Shown piece by piece: positions 19,080 to 28,861 of a stretch of DNA of 64,000 bases. Position 1 is the stretch's first letter; the number at the start of each line of letters is the position of its first letter. The notes under the pieces are model-generated. The model had not been told where the DNA came from and ran no database searches. It was given only the letters and a program-made list of their open reading frames with translations. Origin of the DNA: CAVQCX01 sp963775335 (GTDB taxonomy: Bacteria > Pseudomonadota > Gammaproteobacteria > Chromatiales > Chromatiaceae); the NCBI GenBank assembly GCA_963775335.1, contig CAVZIJ010000002.1, forward strand, positions 930,001-994,000. The letters run 5' to 3'. Both the position numbers and the translations under genes were made by a program.

Positions 19080-22000
19080 GCCGGCTCCTCCGACGAGCAG
19101 GCGATCATCATTGCGTAGACCGTGCCGGCGATGTCGCCCATCTCCCCGCCCAGGGCATCCCGGCCCCTGAAGGCGAGCTGGGTATAGGGGCCCTCGCCCT
19201 CCCCCGGCACGCCGCGGAAGGGATCGCCAGCCCAGACCTTGGCGGCCTCCGCCAGGGCCCGCTGCGGGTCGCCCCGCGCGGCGAAAGTGGACGCCCAGGC
19301 CCAGGAGGTCCGCGGAAAGAAGCGAAGCGGCTCGCACAGCCCCCTCCGGTACAGCCCCAACAGTCGGGACAGCTCCGCCGCCGCGGCGCCCACGGGCCGC
19401 AGCCGCCAGCTGAGGTCCTGTGCCAGATGCACACTCTCGGCCGGCGCTCCTGCGGCGCAAAGGGCGAGGTGCTCGATCCAGAGACGTAGCCGGTCTTCGG
19501 CCTTCAAGGTGCTCGACCGGTAGCGAACCAGCCCCCCTGCGGCCCGCGGACGCAGCCACCCCGTGATCCGCCCCGCATCCAGCTGCAGATCGAGCTCCAG
19601 GGAAAGCGGCTCGCCGGCGAGCAACGGCGCCAAACGCCCCGAGAGTGCCGAGGCCCGGCGCGAGAGCCCTCGGTACTCCAGGACGCCGGGGGCACCCGGG
19701 GGAAGCGCACCAGCGGCGGCAGCGATCGCGAGGCCCTCGGTGTCGCTGATGCCGGCGAGGGCGTCTTCCAGCAGCTGTTGGCCGAGCTGATAAGACTGCA
19801 GCGCGTCCAGCGAGAAAGGCTCCGCATCCTCCAGATTCTGGTCGCGCTCCTCGAGCCGCAGACCGAGCCGCTCGGTGCAGAAGTACCGGCAGGGGTGGCG
19901 AAAGAACCGCACCAGACGCTCGATATCGATCGACGGCTGGGGCTCGGGCTCGGGCAGGGGCCCCGGGACGAAGGGAACCGGCGCTGCGGGGCCCGCGGCT
20001 GCGGCCCGGGCGCCCTCCAGCCAACTGCCTTCGTAGCTGAACAGACGATCGCCGCCCTGAAAGTAGCGCAGGCTGAAAGGCTGTAACGGGTGCTCCACGA
20101 CGAGCCGGGGGCGCAGTCCGGAACCGGCGGCCCCGGCAGACGCCTCCAGGTGCTCGAGAAGCTCCTCGACCAAGGGGGACGGCAGCAGCGGGGCGTTGTC
20201 GCGCGCGCTGCGGCCCAGGTAGCTGATGTAAAGGACATCACGCGCCGAGAGGATGGCCTCGAGGAACAGGTAGCGATCGTCCAGACGTCGGGAGCGATCC
20301 CCAGGGCGAGGGCTCGCGGCCATCAGATCGAGCCCGCAGGGTCGCCGAGCGCGAGGGTAGGCCCCGTCGTTCATGCCGATCAGGCACAGCACGCGGAACG
20401 GGATGCTGCGCAGGGGCACCATGTTGCAGAAGCTCACCTGCCCGGCGAGAAACCGGGAGCCACCGCCGGGCGCCTGAAGTGCGCCACAGAGATGATCCCG
20501 GACCAGCTCGAGCGGCAAAGGCCGGTCGAGGCCGGCGGCGCCCGTCTGGGCGACCAGCTCGCCCACCAAGTCTCGCAGCTCCTGGAGCAGGTACGCCTGA
20601 TCCTCGTCCGGATGCAGAAAATCGTCGAGCAAGCGATTCACGGTCTCCTGCCACTCGGCCGGTCGGCGCGCGGCACTGAGCCGTTCCCGCCAGAGTCCAA
20701 GCCGGGACAGGAATTCGGCCAGGACCCCGACATCCTCTCCCTGGGTGCCTTCGACGCCCGCCAGGGGCAGGACACCGCGAAACAGGCGCCGCTCGGGGGG
20801 CAAGGCATAGCCGAGCAGCAGACGCCGCAGCCCGAACGCCCAGCTATGCGAGTCGTCCGCCTGCAGGCCGAGGGCATCCCGGTCCATGCCGTCCAGACCC
20901 CAGCGCGCCCCGCTGTCGCGCACCCAGCCCCGCAGACGCTCCACGGCCTCGGCATCGAGACCGAAACGCCGCATCACGGCGGGCACCTCCAGGAGCCCGA
21001 GCACCTCGGATGCCTTGAGCCGGCTCGCGGGAAGCCCGAGCAGGGCGATCAGCACGCGGACCAGCGGGTCGGAGCCCTGGCGTGAGCGATCGGCGATGGA
21101 CCAGGGGATGTGACGGCCCGCCGGGGCAGCGCCGAAAACGGCCTCCACGTAGGGCGCGTAGACGTCGATGTCGGGGGCCATTACCGCCAAGTCCCGGGGC
21201 TCCAGGCCGGGAAGGCGCTCGAACAGATCCAGCAGGCGGTCGTGGAGCACCTGGACCTCCCGCAGCGGGCTGTGGCAGGCGTGCACCTGCACCGAGAGAT
21301 CGCCCGGACGCACCTCCGACGGGTCCTGGTCCGCTCGGGAGCGGTCGGTCAGGATGAGCAGATCGCGCTGAAGCCCCGCGAGCAGCGTGTCGGCTTCTGG
21401 CTCTTCGAACAGCTCCAGCTCTTCGGCCTGGAGCCCCTGCAGCTGGTCGAAGAGCTCCCTGCCTTGGTGTCCCATGGAGGCGAGCAGCGGATGGCCCGCC
21501 TCGTAGTATTCGCTGGCGTCAGGCCGTCTCTGGGCCCGCCAGCGCGCACGCAGGCGCGCCAGATCGCGGGCGGAGGTGATATCGCCCCACCAGGCCAGGC
21601 TGGGGTTGACGGTGAACAGGTGGACCTCGGTCAGGCGCGCAATCCGCTCGAGCACGTCCAGATGGACCGGCGCCAGCGCCGAGATACCGAACACCGAGAC
21701 CCGCTGCGGCAGCCTCGCGGGATCGAGCCCCGAGGCTTCGGACAGGGTGCGCAGCTCGTCCCAGAGACGGGCACGGTGGCGGGGTGCGGCCCCTTCGGTC
21801 AAAAGGCGCCAGAGCCTCGCCTGCCAGTGTGCCTCCTCCCCCCGCTCCCAGGCCAGGATCCAGTCGGGACGATACACCTGGTACTGATCGAGCAGATCGG
21901 CGATCCGGCAGGCCAGCTGGTAGGTACGCAGCTCCCGGTTGTCGCCCCGCAGGTAATCGGCGGGCTCGGCGAAGGCGGGGTCACCGGGAAGGGCGTGCAG

Positions 22001-22291
22001 GCGATCAAATACAGCCCAGACGAGGGTTTGGCGGTCCAGCAGGGCGCGCGGCGGCACTTGAGGCAGCTGCTGGGCGTACACCTCCCAGACAAAGGACGCC
22101 GGCAGAGCGAAGTCGACGTTGGCAACCACACCCAGTCGCTCGGCGAGCCGCTGGGCCAGCCAGTTGGCTGTCCCCGGGCTCTGAGTGACGATCCGCTCGG
22201 GGAGCAACGGATCGGAGAGGGGGCGCTCGAGCACGCTCGCCTGCGCCAGGGCCAGGCGTTCCAGACGATTGCTGTAGTAGATCCGCAGCAC
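19076..22291 (-). CDS. recC: RecC, exonuclease V gamma subunit (Chi recognition)
   Basis: Scaffold and Chi-recognition subunit of RecBCD. The 1,071-residue product starts MLRIYYSNRLERLALA and contains SPGTANWLAQRLAERLGV, HLFTVNPSLAWWGDI, CHSPLREVQVLHDRLLDLFE, MAPDIDVYAPYVEAVFG and LCLIGMNDGAYPR, all typical of RecC, which keeps an inactive helicase-like fold. First gene of a three-gene overlapping operon with recB and recD. Confidence 0.96.
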   Translation of the reverse strand: MLRIYYSNRLERLALAQASVLERPLSDPLLPERIVTQSPGTANWLAQRLAERLGVVANVDFALPASFVWEVYAQQLPQVPPRALLDRQTLVWAVFDRLHALPGDPAFAEPADYLRGDNRELRTYQLACRIADLLDQYQVYRPDWILAWERGEEAHWQARLWRLLTEGAAPRHRARLWDELRTLSEASGLDPARLPQRVSVFGISALAPVHLDVLERIARLTEVHLFTVNPSLAWWGDITSARDLARLRARWRAQRRPDASEYYEAGHPLLASMGHQGRELFDQLQGLQAEELELFEEPEADTLLAGLQRDLLILTDRSRADQDPSEVRPGDLSVQVHACHSPLREVQVLHDRLLDLFERLPGLEPRDLAVMAPDIDVYAPYVEAVFGAAPAGRHIPWSIADRSRQGSDPLVRVLIALLGLPASRLKASEVLGLLEVPAVMRRFGLDAEAVERLRGWVRDSGARWGLDGMDRDALGLQADDSHSWAFGLRRLLLGYALPPERRLFRGVLPLAGVEGTQGEDVGVLAEFLSRLGLWRERLSAARRPAEWQETVNRLLDDFLHPDEDQAYLLQELRDLVGELVAQTGAAGLDRPLPLELVRDHLCGALQAPGGGSRFLAGQVSFCNMVPLRSIPFRVLCLIGMNDGAYPRARRPCGLDLMAASPRPGDRSRRLDDRYLFLEAILSARDVLYISYLGRSARDNAPLLPSPLVEELLEHLEASAGAAGSGLRPRLVVEHPLQPFSLRYFQGGDRLFSYEGSWLEGARAAAAGPAAPVPFVPGPLPEPEPQPSIDIERLVRFFRHPCRYFCTERLGLRLEERDQNLEDAEPFSLDALQSYQLGQQLLEDALAGISDTEGLAIAAAAGALPPGAPGVLEYRGLSRRASALSGRLAPLLAGEPLSLELDLQLDAGRITGWLRPRAAGGLVRYRSSTLKAEDRLRLWIEHLALCAAGAPAESVHLAQDLSWRLRPVGAAAAELSRLLGLYRRGLCEPLRFFPRTSWAWASTFAARGDPQRALAEAAKVWAGDPFRGVPGEGEGPYTQLAFRGRDALGGEMGDIAGTVYAMMIACSSEEPA

Positions 22292-22444
22292 CCGCGAGCC
22301 TCATCCAGGACAAGGCTCCATGGTAGCAGCCGGGGTGCCGCTCGGCGCGCCTCGGATGTGCAGCGGCGACCGGCCCCGAAGCGCCATTCCGAGAGCCTGA
22401 ATCCGCGGGAGGTTGTGGTATATTCGCGGCCTCTGCCCTGGATG

Positions 22445-22488
22445 GCAGGCTGTCGGAAGGCGCTGGCCGGCCCCTTCCGACAGCCTGC
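22445..22488. promoter_or_regulatory. 16-bp perfect inverted repeat in the prk leader
   Basis: Bases 22445-22460 (GCAGGCTGTCGGAAGG) are perfectly complementary to 22473-22488 around a 12-base GC-rich loop. It sits 59 bases upstream of the prk ATG and after a TATATT (22419-22424) that could be a -10 box, so it would be in the 5' leader of prk. There is no U-tract after it, so it is not an ordinary terminator for recC, which in any case reads away from here. It may be an mRNA stabiliser, an attenuator or a dispersed palindromic repeat. Confidence 0.6.
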
Positions 22489-22546
22489 GACAACTGCAGG
22501 CTCAAGAAACCCAGGATAGCCGGCCAATTCGTAGGAGTACCCTGAA

Positions 22547-23440
22547 ATGTCGAAAAAGCACCCCGTCGTCGCGGTGACCGGCTCTTCCGGCGCCGGAACC
22601 ACGACCGTCAAGCGGGCCTTCGAGCACATCTTCTTCCGCGATGGCATCAAGGCCGCGGTGATCGAGGGCGACAGCTTCCACAGCCTGGATCGGATGGAGT
22701 TCCGTGCGGCCGTCGCGGCAGCAGAAGACAAGGGTAATTTGTACTTCAGCCATTTCGGCCCCGAGGCGAATCACTTCGACAAGCTGGCCGACCTTTTCAA
22801 GACCTACGGCGAGACCGGGAAGGGCCAGAAGCGCTACTATCTCCATAGTGAGGAGGAGGCCGCGGAGCATAGCGCGCGGTTGGGCGTCGAGAGGAATCCG
22901 GGGGAGTTCACGCCTTGGGAGCCGATCGAGGGCAACACCGACCTGCTCTTCTACGAGGGCCTGCACGGACTGGTTACCACCGAGATTGTCGACGTGGCCA
23001 AGCATGTCGACCTGGGCGTGGGCGTGGTCCCCATCGTCAACCTGGAGTGGATCCAGAAGATCCACCGCGACAATGCCGAGCGCGGGTACTCCGCCGAGGC
23101 GATCGTCGACACCATCCTGCGGCGGATGCCGGACTACATCAAGTACATCACGCCCCAGTTCTCGTTGACCGACATCAACTTCCAGCGCGTGTCCACGGTG
23201 GATACCTCCGACCCGTTCATCGCGCGCGACATCCCGACGCCCGATGAGAGCTTCGTCGTGATCCGCTTCAAAGAGCCGAAGAAATTCGAAATCGACTTTC
23301 CGTACCTGCTGTCGATGCTCACCGGCTCTTTCATGTCCCGGCGCAACAGCCTTGTCGTGCCGGGCGGCAAGATGGGATTCGCCATGGAGATCATCCTGCA
23401 GCCTATCATCGAGCGCATGATGGGCGAGCGTAAGGTCTGA
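22547..23440 (+). CDS. prk: Phosphoribulokinase (proteobacterial class I)
   Basis: Phosphorylates ribulose-5-phosphate to ribulose-1,5-bisphosphate, the RuBisCO substrate, in the cytoplasm. The 297-residue protein has the phosphate-binding loop GSSGAGTTTVKRAF at 12-25, in which the classical Walker lysine is absent as usual for bacterial PRK, plus EGDSFHSLDRMEF, HFGPEANHFDKL and YEGLHGLV. The length is right for class I, octameric, NADH-regulated PRK. It is 15 kb from the cbb operon and monocistronic: a palindromic terminator follows. GTAGGAGTACCCTGAA provides the ribosome site. Confidence 0.97.
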   Translation: MSKKHPVVAVTGSSGAGTTTVKRAFEHIFFRDGIKAAVIEGDSFHSLDRMEFRAAVAAAEDKGNLYFSHFGPEANHFDKLADLFKTYGETGKGQKRYYLHSEEEAAEHSARLGVERNPGEFTPWEPIEGNTDLLFYEGLHGLVTTEIVDVAKHVDLGVGVVPIVNLEWIQKIHRDNAERGYSAEAIVDTILRRMPDYIKYITPQFSLTDINFQRVSTVDTSDPFIARDIPTPDESFVVIRFKEPKKFEIDFPYLLSMLTGSFMSRRNSLVVPGGKMGFAMEIILQPIIERMMGERKV

Positions 23441-23464
23441 GCCCGGCTGCAACGCCGAGCGCTT

Positions 23465-23490
23465 GAATGGCGGCCCCGGGGCCGCCATTC
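23465..23490 (+). terminator. Rho-independent-like terminator after prk
   Basis: Perfect 26-nt palindrome: GAATGGCGGCCCC (23465-23477) directly followed by its complement (23478-23490), then TGTTTG. The stem is very strong although the T tract is short. It begins 25 bases after the prk stop and ends 8 bases before the next gene. Confidence 0.65.
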
Positions 23491-23498
23491 TGTTTGCG

Positions 23499-24618
23499 AT
23501 GAAGCCTTTTTCTTTCGCCCACGTTTCGAGCCAGGACTGGCGAGGCGCCTGCGACGCCGCCATCGAGGCCCTGGGCCCCCTGCCCGCGGAGAGCTCGCTC
23601 GGGTTCGTGTACGCGAGCGAGGGGCTCGGCGGCGATTACGTGCGGATCATCGAGTACCTGAAAGACCGGACTCCGGTAACCACGTGGGTGGGAACAGTGG
23701 GCAGCGGCATCTGCAGCACGGGGCGGGAGTCCTACGACGAGATCTCCCTCGCGCTGATGGTGACGGACCTGGCGCCGGAGCAGTTCCGGATCGTGCCCGG
23801 CATCTCGGAGGACTGCACCGCCTTCCTTGCCGCCACCGCCGCCTGGCGGGCCCAGACAGGCAGCTTCTTCGGCATCGTCCATGGCGATCCCCGCAATCAT
23901 CTGACGCCCGAGGTGATCGCCGGTCTGGCCGAAGGCCTGGAGAACGGCTATCTGGTCGGCGGGCTCACCTCTTCCGAGGGGGCGTTTCCTCAGGCGGCCG
24001 GCTCGGTGGTCGAGGGGGGCCTCTCCGGCGTGCTGCTCGCCGGCGACGTTCTGCGTCCGGACGGGGCTCAGCCAAGGCTGTTCTCTGATCGGCTCCAAGC
24101 ATCGGGTCACGGGGTGCGCTCGCAACCTCGTGGTGACGCTGGACGACCGCCCAGCCCTCGACGTGCTCAAAGAGGAAGCCGGAGATCTGCTGGCGCGCAA
24201 CCCCTCGCGCATGGCCGGGTATATCTTCGCCGCCTTACCCGTAGCCGGATCGGACACCGGGGATTATCTCGTGCGCAACCTGATTGGCCTCGACCTCGAC
24301 GCCGGGGTCTTGGCCATCGGGGATCTGCTGGAGGAAGGGATGAGCCTGCAGTTCGCAAGACGCGACGCCGATACGGCTCGCGCAGACCTGCAGCGCATGC
24401 TCGAGGCGGTGAAGGCGCGGCTGCCCAACCGGCCCAAAGGCGCCCTGTACCACAGCTGCCTGGGGCGGGGTCGCTATCTGTTCGGCGAAGGATCGGAAGA
24501 GCTGCGGATCATCCGGGACCACCTGGGCGAGGTCCCGTTGGTTGGCTTCTACGCCAACGGAGAGATCTCCCACCACCGGCTCTATGGCTATACCGGCGTG
24601 CTCACCCTGTTCTGTTGA
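23499..24618 (+). pseudogene. FIST N/C-domain protein (frameshifted as given)
   Basis: FIST domains are thought to be small-ligand sensory modules; here there is no attached output domain. From the ATG at 23499 the frame gives MKPFSFAHVSSQDWRGACD, SLGFVYASEGLG, TTWVGTVGSGIC and GYLVGGLTSSEGAFPQAAGS to GVLLAGD. At 24045-24051 (GACGTTC) one extra base shifts the frame; the next frame continues VRTGLSQGCSLIGSKHRVTG, then DDRPALDVLKEEAGDLLA, LYHSCLGRGRYLFGE and VGFYANGEISHHRLYGYTG to a stop at 24618, the expected FIST_C end. The repaired protein would be about 372 residues. It converges on dxs with a ten-base gap. Confidence 0.85.
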
Positions 24619-24628
24619 GCCCGGCGAC

Positions 24629-26542
24629 TTATGGCTTGCGGGCCGCGGCGGCCCCTTGCGTGCCCAGCGCAGCGCGGACCGACTCCAGAATTCCCGCAGC
24701 ATTTAGACCACACTCGGCGAGCTGCTCGTCCCGGGTCCCCTGGGCGATGAATCGGTCGGGAAGGCCCAGGTTTAGCGTGCGGAGCACGCGCCCCTGATTC
24801 GCCAGGCATTCGTTCACCGCGGAGCCTGCCCCCCCGGCCAGCGCATTCTCTTCCACGGTTACCAGCAGCTCGTGGCCATCGGCCAGGCTCAGCACCAACT
24901 CCTCGTCAAGCGGCTTGACGAAGCGCATGTTCGCCAGGGTCGCATCCACACGTTGGGCCACCGCCAGGGCCGGCTCGACCATGCTGCCGAACGCCAGGAT
25001 CGCGACCCGGCGGCCACGGCGGCGGGTCTCTCCCTGCCCGATCTCCAGCGGGAGGGTCGCCCTGTCGACGGCCACCCCGGGGCCCGTCCCTCTGGGGTAA
25101 CGCACCAACGCCGGCCCGGGGTACAGATAGGCGGTCTGGAGCATCCGTCGGCACTCGTTCTCGTCCGCCGGGGCCATGATTATCAGCCCGGGGAGCGTGC
25201 GGCAGAAGCTCAGATCGAAGGTACCCGCGTGGGTCGCCCCGTCGGGTCCCACCAGCCCCGCCCGATCCACCGCCAATGTGACGTCCAGCTCCTGGAGTGC
25301 GACATCGTGGACCAGTTGGTCGAAGGCCCGCTGCAGAAAGGTGGAGTAGATGGCCACGACCGGCTTGATGCCCTCGCAGGCCAGCCCGGCGGCGAAGGTG
25401 AGGGAGTGCTGCTCGGCGATACCAACGTCCACGTAGCGGCCCGGAAACCGCTTGGAGAACTCCACCATCCCCGAGCCTTCGGACATCGCCGGCGTGATCG
25501 CCACCAAGCGGGGATCCTCGGCGGCAACGTCGCACAGCCATTCACCGAACACCTGGGTGTAGGTCGGGCCCGAGGGGCCCTTGTGCATCGCACCGGTCAG
25601 CGGATCGAAGGGCGTCACTCCGTGGTACTGGGACGGATTGCCCTCGGCGGGGCTGAACCCGCGGCCCTTCTGGGTCACCACGTGGAGCAGACGCGGACCG
25701 GTCATCTCGCGCATATTCCCCAGGGTGGGAACCAGGGCGGGCAGATCATGACCATCGATGGGACCGATGTAGTTGAAACCGAGCTCTTCGAAGAGGGTCC
25801 CGGGCATCACCATGCCCTTCATGTGCTCCTCCCAGCGCCCCACGAGCTCGCGGATGCCGGGCATGCCCCGCAGGGCGGTCTTGCCGCCTTCCCGGACGCT
25901 GTTGTACAGACGGCCCGAGAGGATCCGCGCCAGATGGCTGCTCATGGCGCCCACCGGCTTGGAGATCGACATGTCGTTGTCGTTGAGCACCACCAGGAGG
26001 TCGGTGCCCGAGGTGCCGGCGTTGTTCAGCGCCTCGAAGGCCATGCCGGCCGACAGGGACGCATCCCCGATCACGGCAACGACCCGACGGCTCAGCCCCT
26101 GGATACGGGCGGCCTGCGCCATGCCGAAGGCGGCGCTGATCGAGGTGCTGGAGTGCCCGGCGCCAAAGCTGTCGTAAGGGCTCTCGTCGCGCCTGAGGAA
26201 GCCGGAGAGTCCGCCCCTCTGGCGCAAGGTCGCCATGCGGTCGCGGCGTCCAGTGAGGATCTTGTGGGGATAAGCCTGGTGGCCAACGTCCCAAACCACC
26301 CGGTCGTCCGGCGTGGCGAAGACGTAGTGCAACGCCACGGTGAGCTCGACCACACCCAGGCCCGCCGCCAAATGACCGCCGGTACGCGAGACGCTGTCGA
26401 TCAGGAACCGCCGCAGCTCCTGGGCGAGACGGGGAAGATCGGCCTCGGGCAGGCGACGCAGGTCCGCAGGCGAGTCGATCGTGGCGAGGAGCGGATAGCG
26501 ATCGGCGAGCCGACCGGCACCGGGGGAGAGGGGTTGTCCCAT
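24629..26542 (-). CDS. dxs: Dxs, 1-deoxy-D-xylulose-5-phosphate synthase
   Basis: Thiamine-diphosphate enzyme condensing pyruvate and glyceraldehyde-3-phosphate, the first step of the MEP isoprenoid pathway. The 637-residue protein has SVSRTGGHLAAGLGVVELT near the N-terminus, VWDVGHQAYPHKILTGR, GAGHSSTSISAAFGMA, the ThDP motif GDASLSAGMAFEALNNAG...LNDNDMSIS, and the catalytic-glutamate region DVGIAEQHSLTFAAGLA. The start at 26542 (MGQPLSPGAGRLADRYPLL) is a little upstream of the usual YPLL block but is the only good candidate. Confidence 0.97.
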   Translation of the reverse strand: MGQPLSPGAGRLADRYPLLATIDSPADLRRLPEADLPRLAQELRRFLIDSVSRTGGHLAAGLGVVELTVALHYVFATPDDRVVWDVGHQAYPHKILTGRRDRMATLRQRGGLSGFLRRDESPYDSFGAGHSSTSISAAFGMAQAARIQGLSRRVVAVIGDASLSAGMAFEALNNAGTSGTDLLVVLNDNDMSISKPVGAMSSHLARILSGRLYNSVREGGKTALRGMPGIRELVGRWEEHMKGMVMPGTLFEELGFNYIGPIDGHDLPALVPTLGNMREMTGPRLLHVVTQKGRGFSPAEGNPSQYHGVTPFDPLTGAMHKGPSGPTYTQVFGEWLCDVAAEDPRLVAITPAMSEGSGMVEFSKRFPGRYVDVGIAEQHSLTFAAGLACEGIKPVVAIYSTFLQRAFDQLVHDVALQELDVTLAVDRAGLVGPDGATHAGTFDLSFCRTLPGLIIMAPADENECRRMLQTAYLYPGPALVRYPRGTGPGVAVDRATLPLEIGQGETRRRGRRVAILAFGSMVEPALAVAQRVDATLANMRFVKPLDEELVLSLADGHELLVTVEENALAGGAGSAVNECLANQGRVLRTLNLGLPDRFIAQGTRDEQLAECGLNAAGILESVRAALGTQGAAAARKP

Positions 26543-26593
26543 CCGAGATCTGAGTCCGACTGGCGGAAGAATCGCGATTATAGCCTAACCGGC

Positions 26594-27163
26594 TCAGCGA
26601 CCCGCTTCCTCCCACGCCAACTCCAGGCGGACCGAATCGCCCAAGGCCCGTCGGATCTGGGCGATGGACGGCGTCTTGGCCCAGGCCGGAACGTCGAAGT
26701 GGCCGCGGCAGCTCAGGCGCATCACGTCGGGCTGCTGGGGTGAGAACAGATACATGTGGACCGTCGGCGCAATCAGGGGGCCGTCGCTGGCCGCGAGGTC
26801 CCCGCCGGCCAGCTCGAAAGCGGCCACCCGCGTCGGCTCCCGGGACGCGACCTCGACAAAGGGCTGAGTCTGCACGCGGGTTACGCGAAAGACGCCGGGG
26901 TGAATCGGCCTCGACCCGTCGCTGAGCGTGCGCACCTCCAGGTCGCAGACCACCCCGTCCCCGCCAGCCCCGGGGCTCGGATGGTCGGACCGGAGAAACA
27001 CCCGGGTCTGGCCCGGAGGGACAACGACCTCTCGCGTCACCTCGACGGTCGAGCCCACCGGCACGCGAACGTACGACAGATTCTCGTCGCGGCTCTCGAG
27101 CGAGGCGCAGCCGCCCAGGGACAGAGCCAGGGCCGCGGCCGTCCAGCGTCTATTGAGGTGCAT
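26594..27163 (-). CDS. Putative lipoprotein of unknown function
   Basis: I do not recognise the family. From the ATG at 27163 the 189-residue product begins MHLNRRWTAAALALSLGGCAS, a lipoprotein signal with lipobox LGGC. The rest is mainly beta-type sequence with no membrane segment or known motif; phrases such as VTREVVVPPGQTRVFLRSD and VHMYLFSPQQPDVMRLSCRGHFD suggest an envelope-exposed barrel or sandwich. It is on the same strand as dxs and gpmI, with 51 bp to dxs and 114 bp from gpmI. The open frame reaches 27190, but the lipoprotein start is better. Confidence 0.7.
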   Translation of the reverse strand: MHLNRRWTAAALALSLGGCASLESRDENLSYVRVPVGSTVEVTREVVVPPGQTRVFLRSDHPSPGAGGDGVVCDLEVRTLSDGSRPIHPGVFRVTRVQTQPFVEVASREPTRVAAFELAGGDLAASDGPLIAPTVHMYLFSPQQPDVMRLSCRGHFDVPAWAKTPSIAQIRRALGDSVRLELAWEEAGR

Positions 27164-27277
27164 GACATCAGGCTCCGGGCTACCAGTCACCGATCGCGCG
27201 GCCTCCAGCGGGCGGACCCGGGCCGGAGGCGCCCGCCTACTCGATTCGACCCCTTCCCCGGAGGCTGGCTCCGACCC

Positions 27278-28861
27278 CTAGGCGACCGCGCGCGAAAGCT
27301 CCGGGATCGGGCGGGCTACTTCGCGCACCGGGCGCAACAGCAGGGAGCGCGCCGTCATGCCATTCGCCTTGGGAAGCCCCATCAGATCGAGCACCGTCGG
27401 GGCGATGTTCGCCAGCCCGCCGCCCACGGACAGCTGCCAGGTCAGGGAATCGACGATCAGGCAAGGCACAGGATACACGGTGTGCTGGGTCTGGGGCATG
27501 TCCGTGACCGGATCGAGCAGCTCCTCGCAGTTGCCGTGGTCGGCCGTGAGGATCACCGAGTAATCGTGGGCGACGGCGGCATCGAGCACCCGCCCTGCCT
27601 CGCGGTCGAGGGTCTCCACCGCCTTGATCACCGCGTCCTGGACAGCCGTGTGGCCGACCATGTCCCCATTGGCGAAGTTCACGACGATGAACGCGTACTC
27701 CTCGGACTCGATCGCTTGCACTGTCGCGTCGGCGACCTCCGCCGCGCTCATTTCCGGCTTGAGGTCGTAGGTCGCCACCCGCGGCGACGGCACGAGCCTG
27801 CGCTCCTCGCCGGGGTACGGGTCCGCCCTCCCGCCGTTGAAGAAATAGGTGACGTGAGCCCATTTCTCGGTCTCGGCACAGTGAAACTGGCGCAGGCCGA
27901 GGGCGCTGACGGTCTCGCCCACCGTGGAGCCCGGCTCGTCCGGCTCGAACGCGTAGGGAAGCCGAAGGGCCGGATCGTACTCCATCATGCCGGTCGCCTT
28001 TATCAAGGGCTTGTCACCCCGATCGAAGCCGTCGAATTCCGGCTGGGTCAGCGCGGCGAGGATCTGCCTCGGACGGTCCTTACGGAAATTGAAGAAAACG
28101 AGATGATCGGCCTCGGTCAAGCCGTCGAAGCCCGGGAGGACGGTCGGCCGGATGAACTCGTCGTTCTCGCCCGCTGCGTAGGCCAGCTCCACCGCCTGCT
28201 CTGCGCTTGGCGCCCGTCGCCCTTTGCCGAGTATGAGCATCCGCCAGGCGAGCTCGGTGCGCTCCCAGCGCCGGTCGCGATCCATGGTGTAGTAGCGACC
28301 GGAGACCGTGCCGATGGAGCCTCCCGCACGCTTGAGCGCCGCCTGGAGATCCGACACAAAGGTCAAGGCCGATCGAGGCGGGGTGTCCCGCCCGTCGGTG
28401 ATCATGTGCACCATGGGCCTTACCCCCTCGGCGTGGCAGAGATCCACCAGCGCGATCAGGTGGCGCATATGGCTATGCACCCCGCCGTCGGACACCAGCC
28501 CGGCCAGATGCAGGGGCCGACCGGCCTCTCGGGCGGCCCGACACGCGGCTTGCAGCGCCGGGTTGCGCGCGAAGCTGCCGTCGTCGATCGCATCATCAAT
28601 TTTCACCAGGTTCTGCCGGATGATCTTCCCCACTCCGAGGGTGAGATGCCCCACCTCGGAGTTCCCCATCTGGCCGTCGGGAAGACCGACGGCCTCGCCC
28701 GAAGCCTGGATAAGCGTGTGCGAATACCGGGCAAAGTACGCATCCAGCCGCGGGGTGCGCGCCGCGGCGATGGCATTGTTGAGCTTGCCTGGGTTGACGC
28801 CGAATCCGTCCAGGATGATCAGGACAACCGGTCGCCGGATGGGGTGGGTCTGGGCTTTCAT
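27278..28861 (-). CDS. gpmI: GpmI, 2,3-bisphosphoglycerate-independent phosphoglycerate mutase
   Basis: Mn-dependent interconversion of 3- and 2-phosphoglycerate. The 527-residue protein is of alkaline-phosphatase fold with the metal-binding LIILDGFG, the phosphoserine site QMGNSEVGHL (Ser near 68), ITDGRDTPP, FFNFRKDRPRQ, FANGDMVGHTA and LTADHGNCEEL. In this autotroph it would carry RuBisCO-derived 3-phosphoglycerate toward pyruvate. It starts from ATG at 28861 and is probably monocistronic or leads into the lipoprotein gene. Confidence 0.96.
   Translation of the reverse strand: MKAQTHPIRRPVVLIILDGFGVNPGKLNNAIAAARTPRLDAYFARYSHTLIQASGEAVGLPDGQMGNSEVGHLTLGVGKIIRQNLVKIDDAIDDGSFARNPALQAACRAAREAGRPLHLAGLVSDGGVHSHMRHLIALVDLCHAEGVRPMVHMITDGRDTPPRSALTFVSDLQAALKRAGGSIGTVSGRYYTMDRDRRWERTELAWRMLILGKGRRAPSAEQAVELAYAAGENDEFIRPTVLPGFDGLTEADHLVFFNFRKDRPRQILAALTQPEFDGFDRGDKPLIKATGMMEYDPALRLPYAFEPDEPGSTVGETVSALGLRQFHCAETEKWAHVTYFFNGGRADPYPGEERRLVPSPRVATYDLKPEMSAAEVADATVQAIESEEYAFIVVNFANGDMVGHTAVQDAVIKAVETLDREAGRVLDAAVAHDYSVILTADHGNCEELLDPVTDMPQTQHTVYPVPCLIVDSLTWQLSVGGGLANIAPTVLDLMGLPKANGMTARSLLLRPVREVARPIPELSRAVA

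Noticed and set aside
19080..20024. N-terminal extension of recB of about 315 residues
   Set aside because: The segment is Arg/Ala/Gly-rich translation overlapping recC, and the GTG at 19079 directly precedes the RecB ATPase motif and overlaps the recC stop.
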